From Tetrahymena elliotti 4EA (lineage: Eukaryota > Ciliophora > Oligohymenophorea > Hymenostomatida > Tetrahymenidae): a DNA stretch of 64,000 nt. The position numbers were made by a program, and so were the translations under genes. The notes beneath the pieces are model-generated. The model did not search any database, was not told the DNA's origin, and worked only from the letters and a program-made list of their open reading frames with translations. The stretch lies in contig JH720319.1 of the NCBI GenBank assembly GCA_000231825.2, positions 748,592-812,591 of the forward strand. The letters run 5' to 3'. Positions 27,452 through 39,950 of the stretch are shown in pieces (position 1 is the stretch's first letter; each line of letters starts with the position of its first letter).

Positions 27452-29128
27452 ATGCGTCGTAATAATTAAGTACCACCAAAGCAATTAATAAACTAGTGGA
27501 CTGAAGGTCCAGTTAGCGATCAAGTACTTGAGCCTGGCCATGGACGTGGAATTTTTTGTCTTTCTATTTCTGGAGATTCATTAGTCACTGGTTCAGCTGA
27601 TCATGGATTAAGAGAATATAATCTGTAAGACAAATTCAAATTCAGCAATAAAAATTGACATTAATTTTACTCAAGTGAAAATTTCATTTTTTAATTTTGT
27701 TTGTATTTGAAATTTAGAGCCTCCAATTCTTATAAGCGTGAATTATTTGCCAAAAAATTCGGACATACTGAATGGGTAACAAGTGTAGATCATTTATCTG
27801 ATGGACGTGTAATTTCAGCAGGTATGGACAGCTAACTATGTCTTTGGGATAGATCAGGAGTTAGATGTGATCACATTCGCGGACATGAGTAATAAATTTT
27901 ATATGAAATAAGAAAAATGACATGAATTTATTTTTTTTTCATATAAATAAAAAGAGGAAGTATAACAAAAGTAATTGTAGATGAAAATAATGTAGCAATA
28001 AGCGCTTCTTATGATTGTACTTTATGCATATGGTAAAAAAATAATATTTATCTAATATATTTAAAATTTAATTTATATTTTAAAAATATTTTCTGCCTCA
28101 AATATTCCACTAACCAAACTTTTATTCAAAATTATTAATTCATTAAAAGGGATCTTTAATCTAAAGGATAAGCTGCAAGACTTCATGGACCTCATAAAGA
28201 TGCTGTTTTAGATTTTACATGGAATAATTCTTTAGTTGTTAGTGGAGACAAGCAAGGTGTAATAGCAATATGGGTATTAATTAGAAATAAGATTGAATGG
28301 CTTTTAAGCTTTAATAAATATTCTAAAAAAATTAGGATATAAATTCTTAGACTGCAATAAAACAAGCTAAAATTCACAAGGGTGCAGTTTCTCAAGTCAT
28401 CTTATATTCTGATGGAAATAACCACAACTATATAATTTCTGCAGGATTAAATGTATCTCATTTACAAAAAGCAAACAAGTTTTAAGTATTTTTAAATAAT
28501 TAGGATGGTGTAGTTGCATTCTAAGACATGAGAACAAATAAATTAGCATATAGTGAATAAATACATAGAGGAGCTATAAATGGATTGCAAACTAATCTAG
28601 GTGGATAAGGTAAAAAGAATTTTTTTTTTGTTAAAATTTTACAGAAAAAAGAAGCAAACCTAAAATTATATAAACTAGTTTCAGTATTTGATTTATTGGT
28701 TTTATGTTAAAAATATAGTTATTACAGGTAGTGCTGATAAGACTTTAAGAGTAATAGATATATAAAGTGGTTTTAAACCATTAGCTAATATGAAAGCAAC
28801 AGATGCTGTATTTTGCATAGAAACTATATATAATTTAACTGTAGCAGGTTGTGGTGATGGTAATGTATTATGCTTTGAAAACGATACTGGAAAATGCTTA
28901 TATGGGTATATTTTTTAACCAATAGTCAGTAAATTAATTAAATAAATTTATTTAAAAAAGCTTTGGTGCTATGAGTCAAGGTGTGGTAAGATGTATGAAA
29001 ATTAATGATAACAGCACAAAGTAAAGCAATTAATATTAAAGTTTTATTTAAGTAAAAACAAATTAAAATTTATTAGGCTAGTAGCTTGTGGCGATGATTT
29101 CAGCCCTATGGTTATCAGTTATGTTTGA
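27452..29128 (+). CDS. WD40-repeat beta-propeller protein
   Basis: Nine exons (27452-27624, 27718-27888, 27955-28032, 28150-28273, 28336-28452, 28504-28609, 28719-28905, 28961-29020, 29077-29128) splice to exactly 356 codons (355 aa). Repeats are easy to read. SLVTGSADHGLREYNL; HTEWVTSVDHLSDGRVISAG with DSQLCLWD; GSITKVIVDENNVAISASYD with CTLCIWD; HKDAVLDFTWNNSLVVSGD with KQGVIAIWD; HKGAVSQVILYSDG; HRGAINGLQ...VITGSADKTLRVIDI; and a last blade with VAGCGDGNVLCFE. About seven blades fill the whole protein, so it is a pure propeller acting as a protein-binding platform. Several introns fall at the ends of blades, right after IW. The partner cannot be deduced. Small exons and introns explain why no single long frame is visible. 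Confidence 0.93.
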
Positions 29129-29983
29129 AAAAATCTTATAATATATAAAAATTATGAAATTTGTTACTAACCCTAAGTTATTGAAAACCAATAATAAATA
29201 AATTAATAATTTATAAATTTGTAATTATAGAAATATAATTAAATACATTAAATATTAGTGAGTATTAACTTTAATAAAATGTCTCTAAAAAGTAATAAAT
29301 TAGTTTTAAGGAATTTTATGGAATTAATAAATTTACAAATATGCAAATGCAATTATTTAAAAATCATTTTGTAATACTCAAACCATTTTTAATAAACAGA
29401 GAAAGAAGACAACATAATTTAAATTTTAAACAGATGTAAACAATTTTTGATTAAAAATAATCTAAATAAATACTAAGTCAATTAAATATCTTTGAAATCA
29501 TCCTGAAAGTGATTTATTTATTAAAAATTTTTATTGAGTAAAAAATTTTGTAGATTTTTATCAAAAGTAAAAAAAGGTAAATAATTAACTAAAAAAAAAT
29601 AATCATTAATAAAATAATGTAAAGAAGTTAGCTTTACAATCTAAAGCTTAATTTGATCAAATTGATTGCAAATTAAAAAAAATAACACAAAATATCTTAA
29701 TTATTTAGAAATTATGAATCAAATTTTTCATTCATTTAATTTTAAGTAAATAACTTTAATGCTAATGCTTTCTCTTTTTTTTCATAAAAATTTATTTATT
29801 TCTTTTTTTGCTTATTTATTTGCTTAATTATTTTTCAGTTTTTGAAGTTATTTGTGTAAATAATAAAAAACAAAATAAATAAGAAAATATGTATGTAATA
29901 CTTTAAAATGTTAATATAACTCCTGTACTTTATATTCTATTTGATCTTTTAATATATCTGTATAATATTTTTTATATTTTCAA
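29129..29983. other. Convergent spacer
   Basis: About 0.85 kb of AT-rich DNA between the 3' ends of the WD40 and RING genes; nothing else recognised. Confidence 0.6.
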
Positions 29984-31243
29984 TCAGAACTACACTAGTG
30001 GTAGCGATCTACAATTAGGACAAGTTTCTTTTGTGTTGAACCACTACAAGCAGCATTCTTTATGGAATATTTTTTTACAGCATTTCATTTCTCTTCCTAA
30101 CTGGCCATCTTATAACTCAACTAAACAAATTTAGCAGATATCATAATCAACACTTTCATCTAAGTTTTAATTAGATTATTAACCCTAAGGTACACAAGTC
30201 TTTTTTTCATCATTATTTAAAATCATTATGTGAGAATTCATATTAACATTACAAAGACTACCAACTTATATTTATGAATATGCCTTTTTGTTGAGTGCAT
30301 CATTTTCTTAAATTATATTATGAGCTTGAAGCCTTTCTGAGTTTTATTGTAATTGCTAGATCAAATTATGAGTTAATTCAAAATTTTATTATTTATCATT
30401 TTAACAATTTTCTTTATTTGGTTCTAATTTCTGTGCAGAGAAAATGTAATTATTATAGTTTTAACTTTACTAATTTTTGCTTTGTGATTATTACTTCTTT
30501 TTTGAATACACTACTTTCTCACAAGTAGATCTTAATTTCCACTATTCTTCTAGCTATTCAACACTTAAGCCTTAACTCTACTTATTCTTTAAATTAGCTA
30601 CCTAAACATTATTTTGAAGCTTTTTTTAGTTCATGTTTTTGCAGCACTAAAATATTATCTAAAATTTTGTAAAAACAATTATCATTAAGTAAAGAAACCA
30701 AAAGGTGATATTCATTATTATTGGCTCAAAGGAGAAATAACATTAAAATTCTTCATAATTAGAAGCGAAATAGAATTATGTAAAGAACACTAAAGCAAAT
30801 GCTCCAACAACCATCTTTTTATGATGGACAACAGTTAGAGGGAGAATGTCTGTTGTTTAGTTTTTATTTATAAGCTTGTAGATAATTTATCTAACTTTAA
30901 AATTCTTAAGTTGATCATATTTCTCTTCATTGCTTTTAGAGCTTTCCCAATTAAAGATTATGATATACTAATTTATAACTTTAACGCACAGCACATCAAT
31001 ATAAAAATCAATTAAAAGCAAACATATAATGATGATCTAATAATAAGAATAAACCTCAATATAGCAATCTTTTGCTATGTACATAACTTGATACAAAAAG
31101 ATTAAGACAATCAAAAAAACTATTAATCCACATCTTATTTACTATTTATATTTTTTTTATAATAATATCTCTCTGATTTAACCTGAAATACTTATAAGAT
31201 CAGTAAATATAGGGTTTGTTGAGTTGAGTTCTTTGTTTTCCAT
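29984..31243 (-). CDS. Multi-pass membrane protein with C-terminal RING-H2 finger
   Basis: Single exon of 420 codons (419 aa), ATG at 31241-31243, TGA at 29984-29986. About four hydrophobic segments occupy the N-terminal half: CGLIVFLIVLIFLYQVMYIA, IIIICLLLIDFYIDVLCV, MVVGAFALVFFTQFYFA and NITFWFLYLMIIVFTKF. A long Gln/Asn-rich cytoplasmic stretch follows, then a RING finger in the last ~55 residues: CQICLVEL, later MKCCKKIFHKECCLQWF, then CPNCRSLPL. Cys and His spacing fits the H2 type (C-x2-C...C-x1-3-H-x2-C...C-x2-C). Known proteins of this layout are membrane-anchored E3 ubiquitin ligases; the E3 role here is inferred from the finger. The RING sits at the extreme C-terminus. Target and compartment are unknown. 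Confidence 0.9.
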
Positions 31244-32120
31244 TTTATAAAGTTGCTTAAAAAGATTTATCAGTGATCAGCAAGTCTACGAAAGCTTCTT
31301 TACTTCTGATTTATTTACAAATGTTAAAATTTTGTATACTTGAATGAAAAAAAAAACAAATTAAATGATTATAAGTTAAGTATCTATTTATTGGTAAAAA
31401 TTTGATGATAAATTAATTGAATTTAATAAAAGGCTTAAGTTAAACTAACTCAAAGATTTTAGTAATCTTATTTTTAGAAATATATAAAAATAGTAAGGTG
31501 AAAGCTTTTTGCAATGAATTCTTCCTAAAATTGATATAATTTTCTCAGTTAGTTTTCTAAGATCATTAGAGATATATTTTGCTTCAGTTTGTGAATATAT
31601 TCTATCTTAATCATTTTTTTAAATTAAAATTTTAATCAAATCACTATATTCTAATTAAAATAGAAAATAGTCCTTTTCTTTTACTGAATAAATTATGAAT
31701 TAACTGATTCTCAAATAAAATTAAAGTATTTAAAAAGAATTGAAGGTAAAAACAACTATTTTTGTTAAATTTACAATGACTCCAAATAATTTTAACTTAT
31801 TCTCTGTCAGAATTACATCTATTAACAAATATAAAATAGACTTTTTTAAAATTAAATTAAATAATTCCATTCACTTATTATCAAGAAATCATAAGTTGGT
31901 TGAGCAGATTGAAATTTCAATTACAATTCATCAAATGAATAAGGTAATAAATAAATAATTTATTATTTAATTACATATTAATATAAATTAGCCATGAAAA
32001 AGTATACTCTAGACATAATTAATTTGTAATAAATGTCTTAATTTTTAATTTAAATTTTATAAAATTTACAAATAAATAATAATTTAATTAAGTAGTTTTT
32101 CATATTTAGTTAATTCCAAA
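31244..32120. other. Intergenic spacer
   Basis: About 0.9 kb. A 72-codon plus-strand stretch at 31740-31958 begins at a non-ATG codon and has no recognisable domain; not called. Otherwise AT-rich and featureless. Confidence 0.6.
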
Positions 32121-32852
32121 TCATTCTCTTCTAATAATCGATTTAAAGCAATTTGTTAAGCATGATCTACCATAAGGAATATAGCTTGCAGTATACCAAA
32201 CATAAGCACAAATTTCTACAACTATACAAATAAAAACCAAAAGAGCAGAATGAGTTAAATAAGCAACTAAAAGCGTTGCAACCATAGCAGAAACATATAC
32301 AATTGAAGTTATTCTTCTATCTAAATCCATCATTTTTTTAAATTAATTCTTAAAACCTATTAAAAAGCAAGTTCTATATTTTAATTTATAATAGATTAAT
32401 TTTGCCAATATAAATATCATAATATTATTAAATTTTAAATATTGATCAATGCCTATTTTTAAAATGATTTTCTTTAATTCTTTTAATTTTCAACTTATAA
32501 CAGCTTTATATTCTTATGATATTAAAAAATAAACAAAAATGATTACGCTAATATTGTTACTGCATTTCCTATTGTGAAAGCAATTGCAAACTTAGAAGGA
32601 TTACCAGTAACTACACCAATTATTGATGCAAAACTCATTGCCTAAATCCACCAACCTAAATTTTTTTATGAAAACTATTAATATTTGATTTATATTTGGC
32701 ATTATGTAATTATTGAACTAAGTATTTATACCTAAAGCAGTGCAGCAACCAAATCCTATTAATCTTTATGTAAATGTTAAACTAGGGCACCAACTGTTTT
32801 CATCATCATCACTGGGTCCAGCAGCAGAAGAAATCAAAGGTAGAAAATTCAT
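32121..32852 (-). CDS. SFT2: SFT2-family Golgi/endosome transport membrane protein
   Basis: Three exons (32852-32732, 32655-32547, 32373-32121) splice to exactly 161 codons (160 aa), the usual size of SFT2 proteins. Start MNFLPLISSAAGPSDDDENS; end CFKSIIRRE. Four membrane segments follow the family plan: TM1 around FTQRLIGFGCCTALGWW, TM2 around FAIAFTIGNAVTILATCFLI, TM3 ITSIVYVSAMVATLLVAYL and TM4 ALLVFICIVVEICAYVWYTA. The diagnostic FKNQFKKMMDLDRR loop between TM2 and TM3 and the YTASYIPYGR ending after TM4 match the family (compare YSLSYIPYAR in animal members). Known members act in retrograde vesicle fusion at the late Golgi. The 173-base second intron (32374-32546) is the longest that was resolved in this window. 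Confidence 0.93.
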
Positions 32853-33711
32853 AATATAAGAACTTGAAATTATAAACTAATATTTTTATTATCCTATGAA
32901 AATATACGATTTATTAAATATAATTGAATTTCAAAAATAAATAGTGGTTTATTGTATTTTAGTCTAATTCATTATTTAGAAAAATTATATCAAGTTACCA
33001 AGTTACTGTATTGATTAATTTATTTAGTTTCAAGCAACTCAAATCATTTCACTAAAAAGATAAAAATTATTTTATAATGAAGCAATATTTACTTTTTCTT
33101 GTTAGTAAGTAAGTCTATTTTAAATTCAAAATAAATCCATTAACTTTATTTGATACAAAATATTTTTTATGAGGAGAGAAATGATAAAAATCTTGAACAA
33201 ATAAAATAATCTATATTAAAAAATTTTTACAAACATTCATACCTTCTTCTCTTATTATTCCTTTAGAAGAATAAAAAATTGAGCCCACAAACTTTAAATG
33301 AAGAATAAAAATATAATGACTCTTGAAATAATACTAATTTACAGTAATTATGTATTCTTATAAAAACTATTACACAAATTTATTACTTCTCCTCTTTAGA
33401 AAAATAAAAAATTGTGATAACAAAAATTATTGTTTTAACATATTTTTTAATATTAAAATCTATTTATTTTCAAATTTTCATTAAAATTGATTGCTTCTTT
33501 GTTGAAAAATAAAAAAGTCCCAAACGAAAAATGAAAATATTAGAATTTTTGAATAATTATTTTAGAACTCTTTTATTTTATTTGATTTTAATTTTTTATT
33601 AAAAAATGACAGATTAAATTTCATCTGAATGTAAAGTCAGTAGGTAATTTATTGAAAAAGAATTAGAATTACATATTTTTACACAAACTTGAAAACAATA
33701 AAGAAAATATT
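32853..33711. other. Intergenic spacer
   Basis: About 0.86 kb of AT-rich DNA upstream of SFT2; nothing recognised. Confidence 0.6.
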
Positions 33712-36120
33712 TCAATCTTTATCAATAAGGGATACATTTTAAGTTAATTTAGAGTTTCCTGCATATTTTTACTTATATAATTCAAATTTAGTTTTTGTTT
33801 CATCTAAATGACTCCTTGTTTAAGAAAGGGTTGCATATAGGGCTGGGTTATTAGCATACTTTGATTTGTAAGATGGCTGCACCCCTTTTTCTTGGTTTAT
33901 TTTTTAGGAGCTAGATACATTTGCTTTAGATTCATTTTCCTCAGTATCTTTTTTAATACTACTAGCACGAACTGATTGAGTCATTTTGATAGTTTCATTA
34001 TCAGCTGTACTTGAAATACTTGTAACTTTTAGTTTAGAGTTAGGTTCTAAATATGATTTATAACTAGTAGGAGGAAGTCCTTTAGATTTAGTTGATGATT
34101 TTGTAATACCTCTTATTTCTTTTTTCTTAATTAAATCTCCATCTTTCAGATTTGTTTAATCTTCTTATTGTAAAACTTCATAGTCATCTTCAACGAAAGA
34201 GTCTGATAAAATTTTATTTTATTTTTGATCCTTAAAAGCATAAATTTTTTCATTTGAGCTTGAATCTTCTTATTTGTTTGAATTATCATTAAAATCAATT
34301 CTATTTATGATATCATCATCATCTTCTCCTACTTACTGTTGTTTTTATTCTGATTTGTTCTTAATTATGTTTTAATTTGAATTTTTTCCCTATTCATCTA
34401 ATCTTATATTTGAATCTTGCTAAATAGGCTTTTTAATTTATGTTATTTTGCTTTCCTCAACACCTTTATTTGGAGATTTGTCCTTTTACTTAGATTAGTT
34501 TCTTTAATTATTAATGACAACATCTTTTTGGGTGTGTCTCTAGTCTTTTTTTTATTCACCATCACTTAAGTTATCATTCTCAAACTGATTTTCAATTTCT
34601 AAAAGTTTTTACTATTTCAGTTTTATCAATTCTTCTTACTATCTTTGTATTTCTTCTTCAATCATTTTCTCTCTCTTTTATTTTTCTATCAATCTTTATC
34701 TTTTTTCTTCTTCTTTTTCTATTTAAAATATTTTTGAAAATGAATGAAAAGTATTAACAATCAATCAATATTTTTTATGGATGAAAAATTAAAATATAAA
34801 AAATTATTTATTTAGTTTATTTTAATTAATTTTCAATATACTTTTTTATTGTTCTCTTTCTGCATCAGTTTAGCAGTCTACCATAGATTAGTCTAAAAAA
34901 CTAGTATTGTTTAAATTTGTTGAGGTTCTTACAATTCTAGGATGGTATTCTTCTAAAAACTCCATGATTTCTTAAGAAAGGTTAAAATCTTGCTATGAAA
35001 CAGGTAGATTAAGTCTTTTTAATACCATACAGGACTTAAATTTATGATTAAATAATAAAAGTTAGCTTTATTTTATATGATTTTATTTTTGAAATATAAT
35101 TACTCTATGCATTATCCTGATCATGAATCTTGCTAACATAGTCAAAAAAAATTCTCCTAACACATCAGGGTCTGCTTTAACTATGAATTTTTGCATCATT
35201 GAAACATGGAACTTTATTTCAAGATAAATATTTAAGTTTCAATTGCTTTTTATTAAAATTAAATGTTGCTTACATCACTTTTACTAATGAAAATCATTAG
35301 CTTGTAGTAATTGTAGACATAAGTACCAAATGGGAAAATATCAAAAAGTCCAAGACAGAAATCATCAAATAAAATAATTATGATCATCAAAACCCTATTT
35401 GATATTTTTTATTAATAATAATTTATCTATGAATTTTTTTGTAATGTCTTTTGTACCATCTTACAAGGAGTGCTTCTAAAAGATTTCCTTTGACATGGCT
35501 TTTATGAAGAGTGTAGAATGTATGTGTTAGTATCTGCAAAAAACCTATTGAGCTTAATATAAAAATAATAAATTATTTATTGAAAATGAAAAGTAGAATG
35601 CTAAAATAATTCTATTTTAGATATCGTACTTAACTAAGAGTGCAAGAAACATTTATCCTTTTAAATAATAATTGTTAAGCCTATTTTTATAGAAATGTAT
35701 GCTTTTTCCTTCTACTATTTTATCTGATTTTTCTAAAAATTAATGTTTACTTTGATCAAAAAATTTAATATAATAAATTACTTTGTTTTCTGTTATAAAT
35801 GACTATAATCCTCACTTATTTTTTCTCTTCTTCCGTATGATCTTTAAAAGCTAATAATTAATTAGATTTAATTCTATATAACCATCAAAATTATTGATGG
35901 ATCAAAAAATATATAATAGTTGTATTCTACTTTTCTATCAACTAATACAATAACTATCCTTCTCAGATAAGAGATGATATTTTATGATAACTTTCTTTAA
36001 ATTTACTTGAAAAATTTAGTAGAAATCAAAAAGAGAACTTTTAAAATCCAAAAAAGTTTAAAAAAACATAAATCATAAGAGATAAGAGATTAAGTACTAA
36101 CAAGCTATTTAATTTTAATG
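33712..36120 (-). CDS. Unrecognised protein with Glu/Lys coiled-coil C-terminal half
   Basis: The 3' end is clear: a TGA at 33712-33714 closes a frame ending KTKFELYKQKYAGNSKLT plus ten residues. Upstream lies a strongly charged Glu/Lys/Gln coiled coil (34580-34720, for example EIQRQQEELIKLKQQKLLEI), then Asp/Glu/Ser/Lys-rich low complexity (33900-34560). The 5' half (about 34850-36100) has coding-like sequence split by several introns, including EFLEEYHPRIVRTSTNLN, FHVSMMQKFIVKADPDVLGE, LFDIFPFGTYVYNYYKL and VEGKSIHFYKNRLNNYYLKG. I could not fix every splice junction or the start codon; 36120 is approximate. No family was recognised with confidence. The coiled coil and lack of membrane segments suggest a cytoskeletal or scaffold role, which is inference only. 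Confidence 0.5.
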
Positions 36121-36215
36121 ATAGATTCATATTTTTTATTCACAATCAATATGTAAAAATATGTAAACATTCTTCATATTATTGATTATATTTAGAATCA
36201 TTGTAAATGAAAAAT

Positions 36216-37850
36216 TCATTCGATAATAATTTCCCAGATTCTTTCTGCTTTATTCAACCAAATCTTTCCCTATTTAAGTAATTTTTCATAAGGTTTTGAA
36301 AGAGTTGTGTCTTCTCCACTTCCGTAGGCAGGTCTGTTAAGAATTAATGCTTTAAATTCTTCTGCTTCTATTCTGTTATTATCTATATATAAAACGTTTA
36401 TAGTTACGATTCAATTAAAGAAGTATAAAATTACTATTTGCATCAAGAACTTTAATTAAAATATCAACTTGTTGGATGTTGATAACTACCTTTTAATTAT
36501 TTTGATATTCTTACATAAGCTTTTTAAACTATTTTCTATTTGTATATCCTTTTTCTTGAATTGTTTGTTCTATTTTTTCTTTGTTGTCTGTCAAAAATTT
36601 AGAAAATGTGTAAAATTCATCAAAAGAGAATAAACCTTTAAACTCTATATTATTTAAACGCTTAAGATACTATTTACATCTGTGATGCTCCATAAATGAG
36701 ATTAAACTTTTTGCAAAATCTTCACCACTTATTTTACCTTCTTCGTTAGTATTAAACTAATCAAACTATTATTACAAATAATAAATAAATTATTTTAATC
36801 CTTTAACTTGCTATTTTAATAATACTAAGTATCTGTAAATATCTTTAGTCAAATCCTCTTTTATTTATAAAATTTTAGAAGTTGGGATTGAAGTTTATTC
36901 TCCTAAGAGATTCTAAATGCATGAATCAATATGTTTCTTAAAAGTATCTTTATTAACACTAAATTTTCTAGGGTCAAGCAAATTAGCCATAGTTAATTTG
37001 ACTTTAGCCTTTTATTTGATGAAGCCAAATACTATTAATTAATTTTATTAAATAAAACATTAATGTTATCACATATTTTTAAAGCTGTAAATTTTACATT
37101 CCTAAATATCTTATAAACTCAACTGAGCTTTTTATTTTTGTTCAAAGTAGTGCAAATACTCATTTTTATCAACTTTGATTGAAATATATATTATAACATA
37201 AGTAAATTTTAGATTAATTATGAATAATCTCTACTTTATAAAAATGCAGTCACTAAATAGTATTCATAAATGCTAATTTTTCCATCTTTATCAACATCAG
37301 CAAATTAAGCTAATGCTTCACTATGGAATTTTTTTTTTTCCTTTTTAGAATCATCTCCTTTACTTTCATTTTAACCACCCTACAATTTATTATTTAAATT
37401 ATAATCCAATGAAATTATTTAAATGCTACTTTCTTATCAGAATCATCATCTTCTTCTTCCTCTTTGGTAGAGTATTAAAATGGGCTTATAGATTTAAAGA
37501 AATCTTCATGAGACATCTAAATATTTCCTTCTTCATCTTTTTCTGTTGCAAAAACTTCAAATATTTTTTCAGGAGGACTATCCTATCTAATCTGTAAATA
37601 AAATTGGTTACTTTTGTCACATCAAAAATCTGATCTTACTTTATTTTCATACTCTCCTCTTATCATATCAGGTGTGCTAGGGAACTTAATAATCAATAAT
37701 TAAATATTAATACACTTTTGAGATTTGATTTTAATATTTTAGAAATTTTACAGTAAAGGCATAAATTGTACTTCTCTTTTAGTTAAAAGCAGCAGTTCCT
37801 GCTAAAAAGATAGGAAATGCTAATTTAGATATTCTAGAAACGTTAAACAT
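36216..37850 (-). CDS. MICU-type mitochondrial calcium-uptake EF-hand protein
   Basis: Start ATG at 37848-37850, stop TGA at 36216-36218. The N-terminus MFNVSRISKLAFPIFLAGTA is basic and hydrophobic, fitting a mitochondrial presequence. It is followed by a MICU-like segment, EKIFEVFATEKDEEGNIQMS then HEDFFKSISPF, comparable to the FMTPEDF-RSITP signature of MICU proteins. A canonical EF-hand loop DVDKDGKISIYEY is near 37265-37305. A helical region with GKISGEDFAKSLISFM precedes a second EF-hand-like loop, DANNNNRIEAEEF, across the last intron (about 36370-36430). The end is KQGKIWLNKAERIWEIIIE. Several introns interrupt it; the last two junctions were read in frame, others are approximate. 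Known MICU proteins gate the mitochondrial calcium uniporter from the intermembrane space. The family call rests on motif order. Confidence 0.8.
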
Positions 37851-38422
37851 TTTTAAAGTAGATAATTAAATTTATGTTTCGAGTTAGTTATTTATTTATT
37901 ATTTTAAAATAAGCAAATCTAATTATGTATTAATTTTATTTATTTCAAACATATATAATTCAAATTAATTTCATATAAAAACGGTGTATAAGCTTTTGAT
38001 ACTAAAAATCTTCTTTCTATCGATATTGTATTTAATTTCTAAAATTTTCCATTTAAAATAGAATTGTTATTTATTTACTCATAGATTTGGATTTTATATC
38101 AAACAGTTTTATAATGCATTTAAAATAATTTCTGAAATAATGTTAAAAATTTCTTTTTATTTTTTTATACATATTGCCATAGTAATCAATAAATCTATCA
38201 TAATTTAGATGTATCAATTTTATGTTCTATTAAATTATCCAAGAATATTGTCCAAAACAAAAGAAAAGTAAAATTTAATCTTAAACATATATTATTGTCT
38301 AAATGTTTTTAGATACAGAAGAAAGATAGTCAGTATGTAGATTATTTTATGAATTAAAAATTTAAATTATTGATTTATTTATCTTAAGAAAAAGCTATTA
38401 TGGATGTTGTTTTTTTATTATT
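37851..38422. other. Intergenic spacer
   Basis: About 0.57 kb of AT-rich DNA upstream of the MICU-type gene; no feature seen. Confidence 0.55.
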
Positions 38423-39950
38423 TCAAATATGCTCAACAATTAAAATTAAAAATTAAAAAGTATCATAAACGAAGTACACATAACCCAAAATCACAAGTGA
38501 AGGCTAATATATTATCTTTTTATTTGAGATAATAAGGGTAACCCATATCAAAAATATATTTATGTTATTTTAATTAATCAGGAACATTCTATTGTCTTTT
38601 ATAAAAAAATTATAAAGTAAATAGAAATCTTAGTTGAATAAAAGATTTTACTTTAAAATAGGAATCTTATGAGTGAACTTTTAGTTAGAATACTAGAAGT
38701 AATTGCAATTAAAATCAATAGTATGAATTACAATTTAATTTAGTTATATTTCTGATAGTTTAAGACTAGAGTTTTCTTCATCTTAATTTTTTGTGACTAC
38801 AGCACCATTAAATGTGCAATAAATTGCTTATATGATACTGTCGTGGGAATATAAATCAGTTGTTTTATTTGTCTTTATATCGAAAACCTACAATAATTAA
38901 TTATTTATCAAATATAAATCTAAAATAGAAAAAAATATGTTTTACCTTCACATGTTAATGATTTTCTACATAAATGATAAAGTTTTAAACAAGCCTTACA
39001 AGACTTATAAATTCAATTTTTTTAGTAAATGATGTCACTAAACTTGTCTTTTATGTTGCTAATTCATAAATTGAAATTTCTTTCACTCCATCTTCTTTGT
39101 ATTGGAGCCATACCATTTTTTCTCCATCAAAATCGAAGGGAACACTAACTTATGGGAGATTAAATTAAGAATAGTTCTTCCATTATTGCTTATCAATTTA
39201 AAATACTTGCAATACTCCTTTTAACGATTGATCATTTGAATCATAAACTTTATTTAATTATTCAAATTATTATTTATTAGAAATAATTTTAATGAGTCAA
39301 AAAAAATTATTGATAAATTTTAGTGACGATTAAACTGAATAAATTTCATTGTATACTATATAATATCTTAAGTAATTTTACTAGCATCTTTATTTTATGT
39401 AGGGTTAGCTATTGTCATAGCCACAAAATTATTGCTTAAGAAAGTAATAGTTGAAGCACAGGCTTCAGATTTCTTTAGTGTATGATTGCTAAATGCTATT
39501 TTAATTAGTTTTTCCTTATGTCTGATATCTTCAAGATTTAGTACTACTAAAGAATGGTCACCAACTAATATATTAAATTACCCATTTTCTTTTTATTGAA
39601 TCTATTTTATTCATTAATTTAAATTATTTTTAAGCGCTTTTCTTCAAAAAACATTTGAAATTGTTTACTCCTCTTATAATCTCTTCAAATACTTCTTAAA
39701 TATAAATTAACTCCTTTGATTATAAACTATATGCACCTACATATCCTGATATTGACCCAAAGATTGCATGTTCTATATTATAATTAGATTTTCATTCTAA
39801 TTCATGTATATGTATTTCGAATTCAAAGAAGATGCTAAATAATTTTTAAATATCAATACGTTAAGATATTTCTACTGAAGTTAAAGGCTCTCCTATTCTT
39901 ATCTTAACAAGTTTTTCAAAATTTGCTGTTTCTTTGATTGAATTATTCAT
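38423..39950 (-). CDS. Beta-propeller-like (WD-type) protein
   Basis: Start ATG at 39948-39950 (MNNSIKETANFEKLVKIRIG); the last frame runs to a TGA at 38423-38425. Exon 1 (39950-39860) joins across an 87-base intron (39773-39859) to HAIFGSISGYVGAYSLQSKE, which removes an in-frame TGA. Further blade-like segments are DHSLVVLNLEDIRHKEKLIK, ITFLSNNFVAMTIANP, QWKNYSQFNLPQVSVPFDFD, KMVWLQYKEDGVKEISIYEL and VFDIKTNKTTDLYSHD. The strand-rich, roughly 40-residue periodicity fits a degenerate WD40 propeller without strong WD dipeptides. An intron at about 38890-38945 was read; one near 39600-39650 uses a less typical GT site. The C-terminal ~60 residues are unusually hydrophobic, so the true stop could be reached earlier through another splice. 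Function unknown. Confidence 0.65.

Noticed and set aside
31740..31958. 72-codon plus-strand frame
   Set aside because: Starts at a non-ATG codon, low complexity, no domain, intergenic.
39773..39859. In-frame TGA in the propeller-like gene, possibly a nonsense mutation or TGA read as Trp
   Set aside because: An 87-base AT-rich intron with GTATTG...ATATAG ends removes it and restores a good frame.
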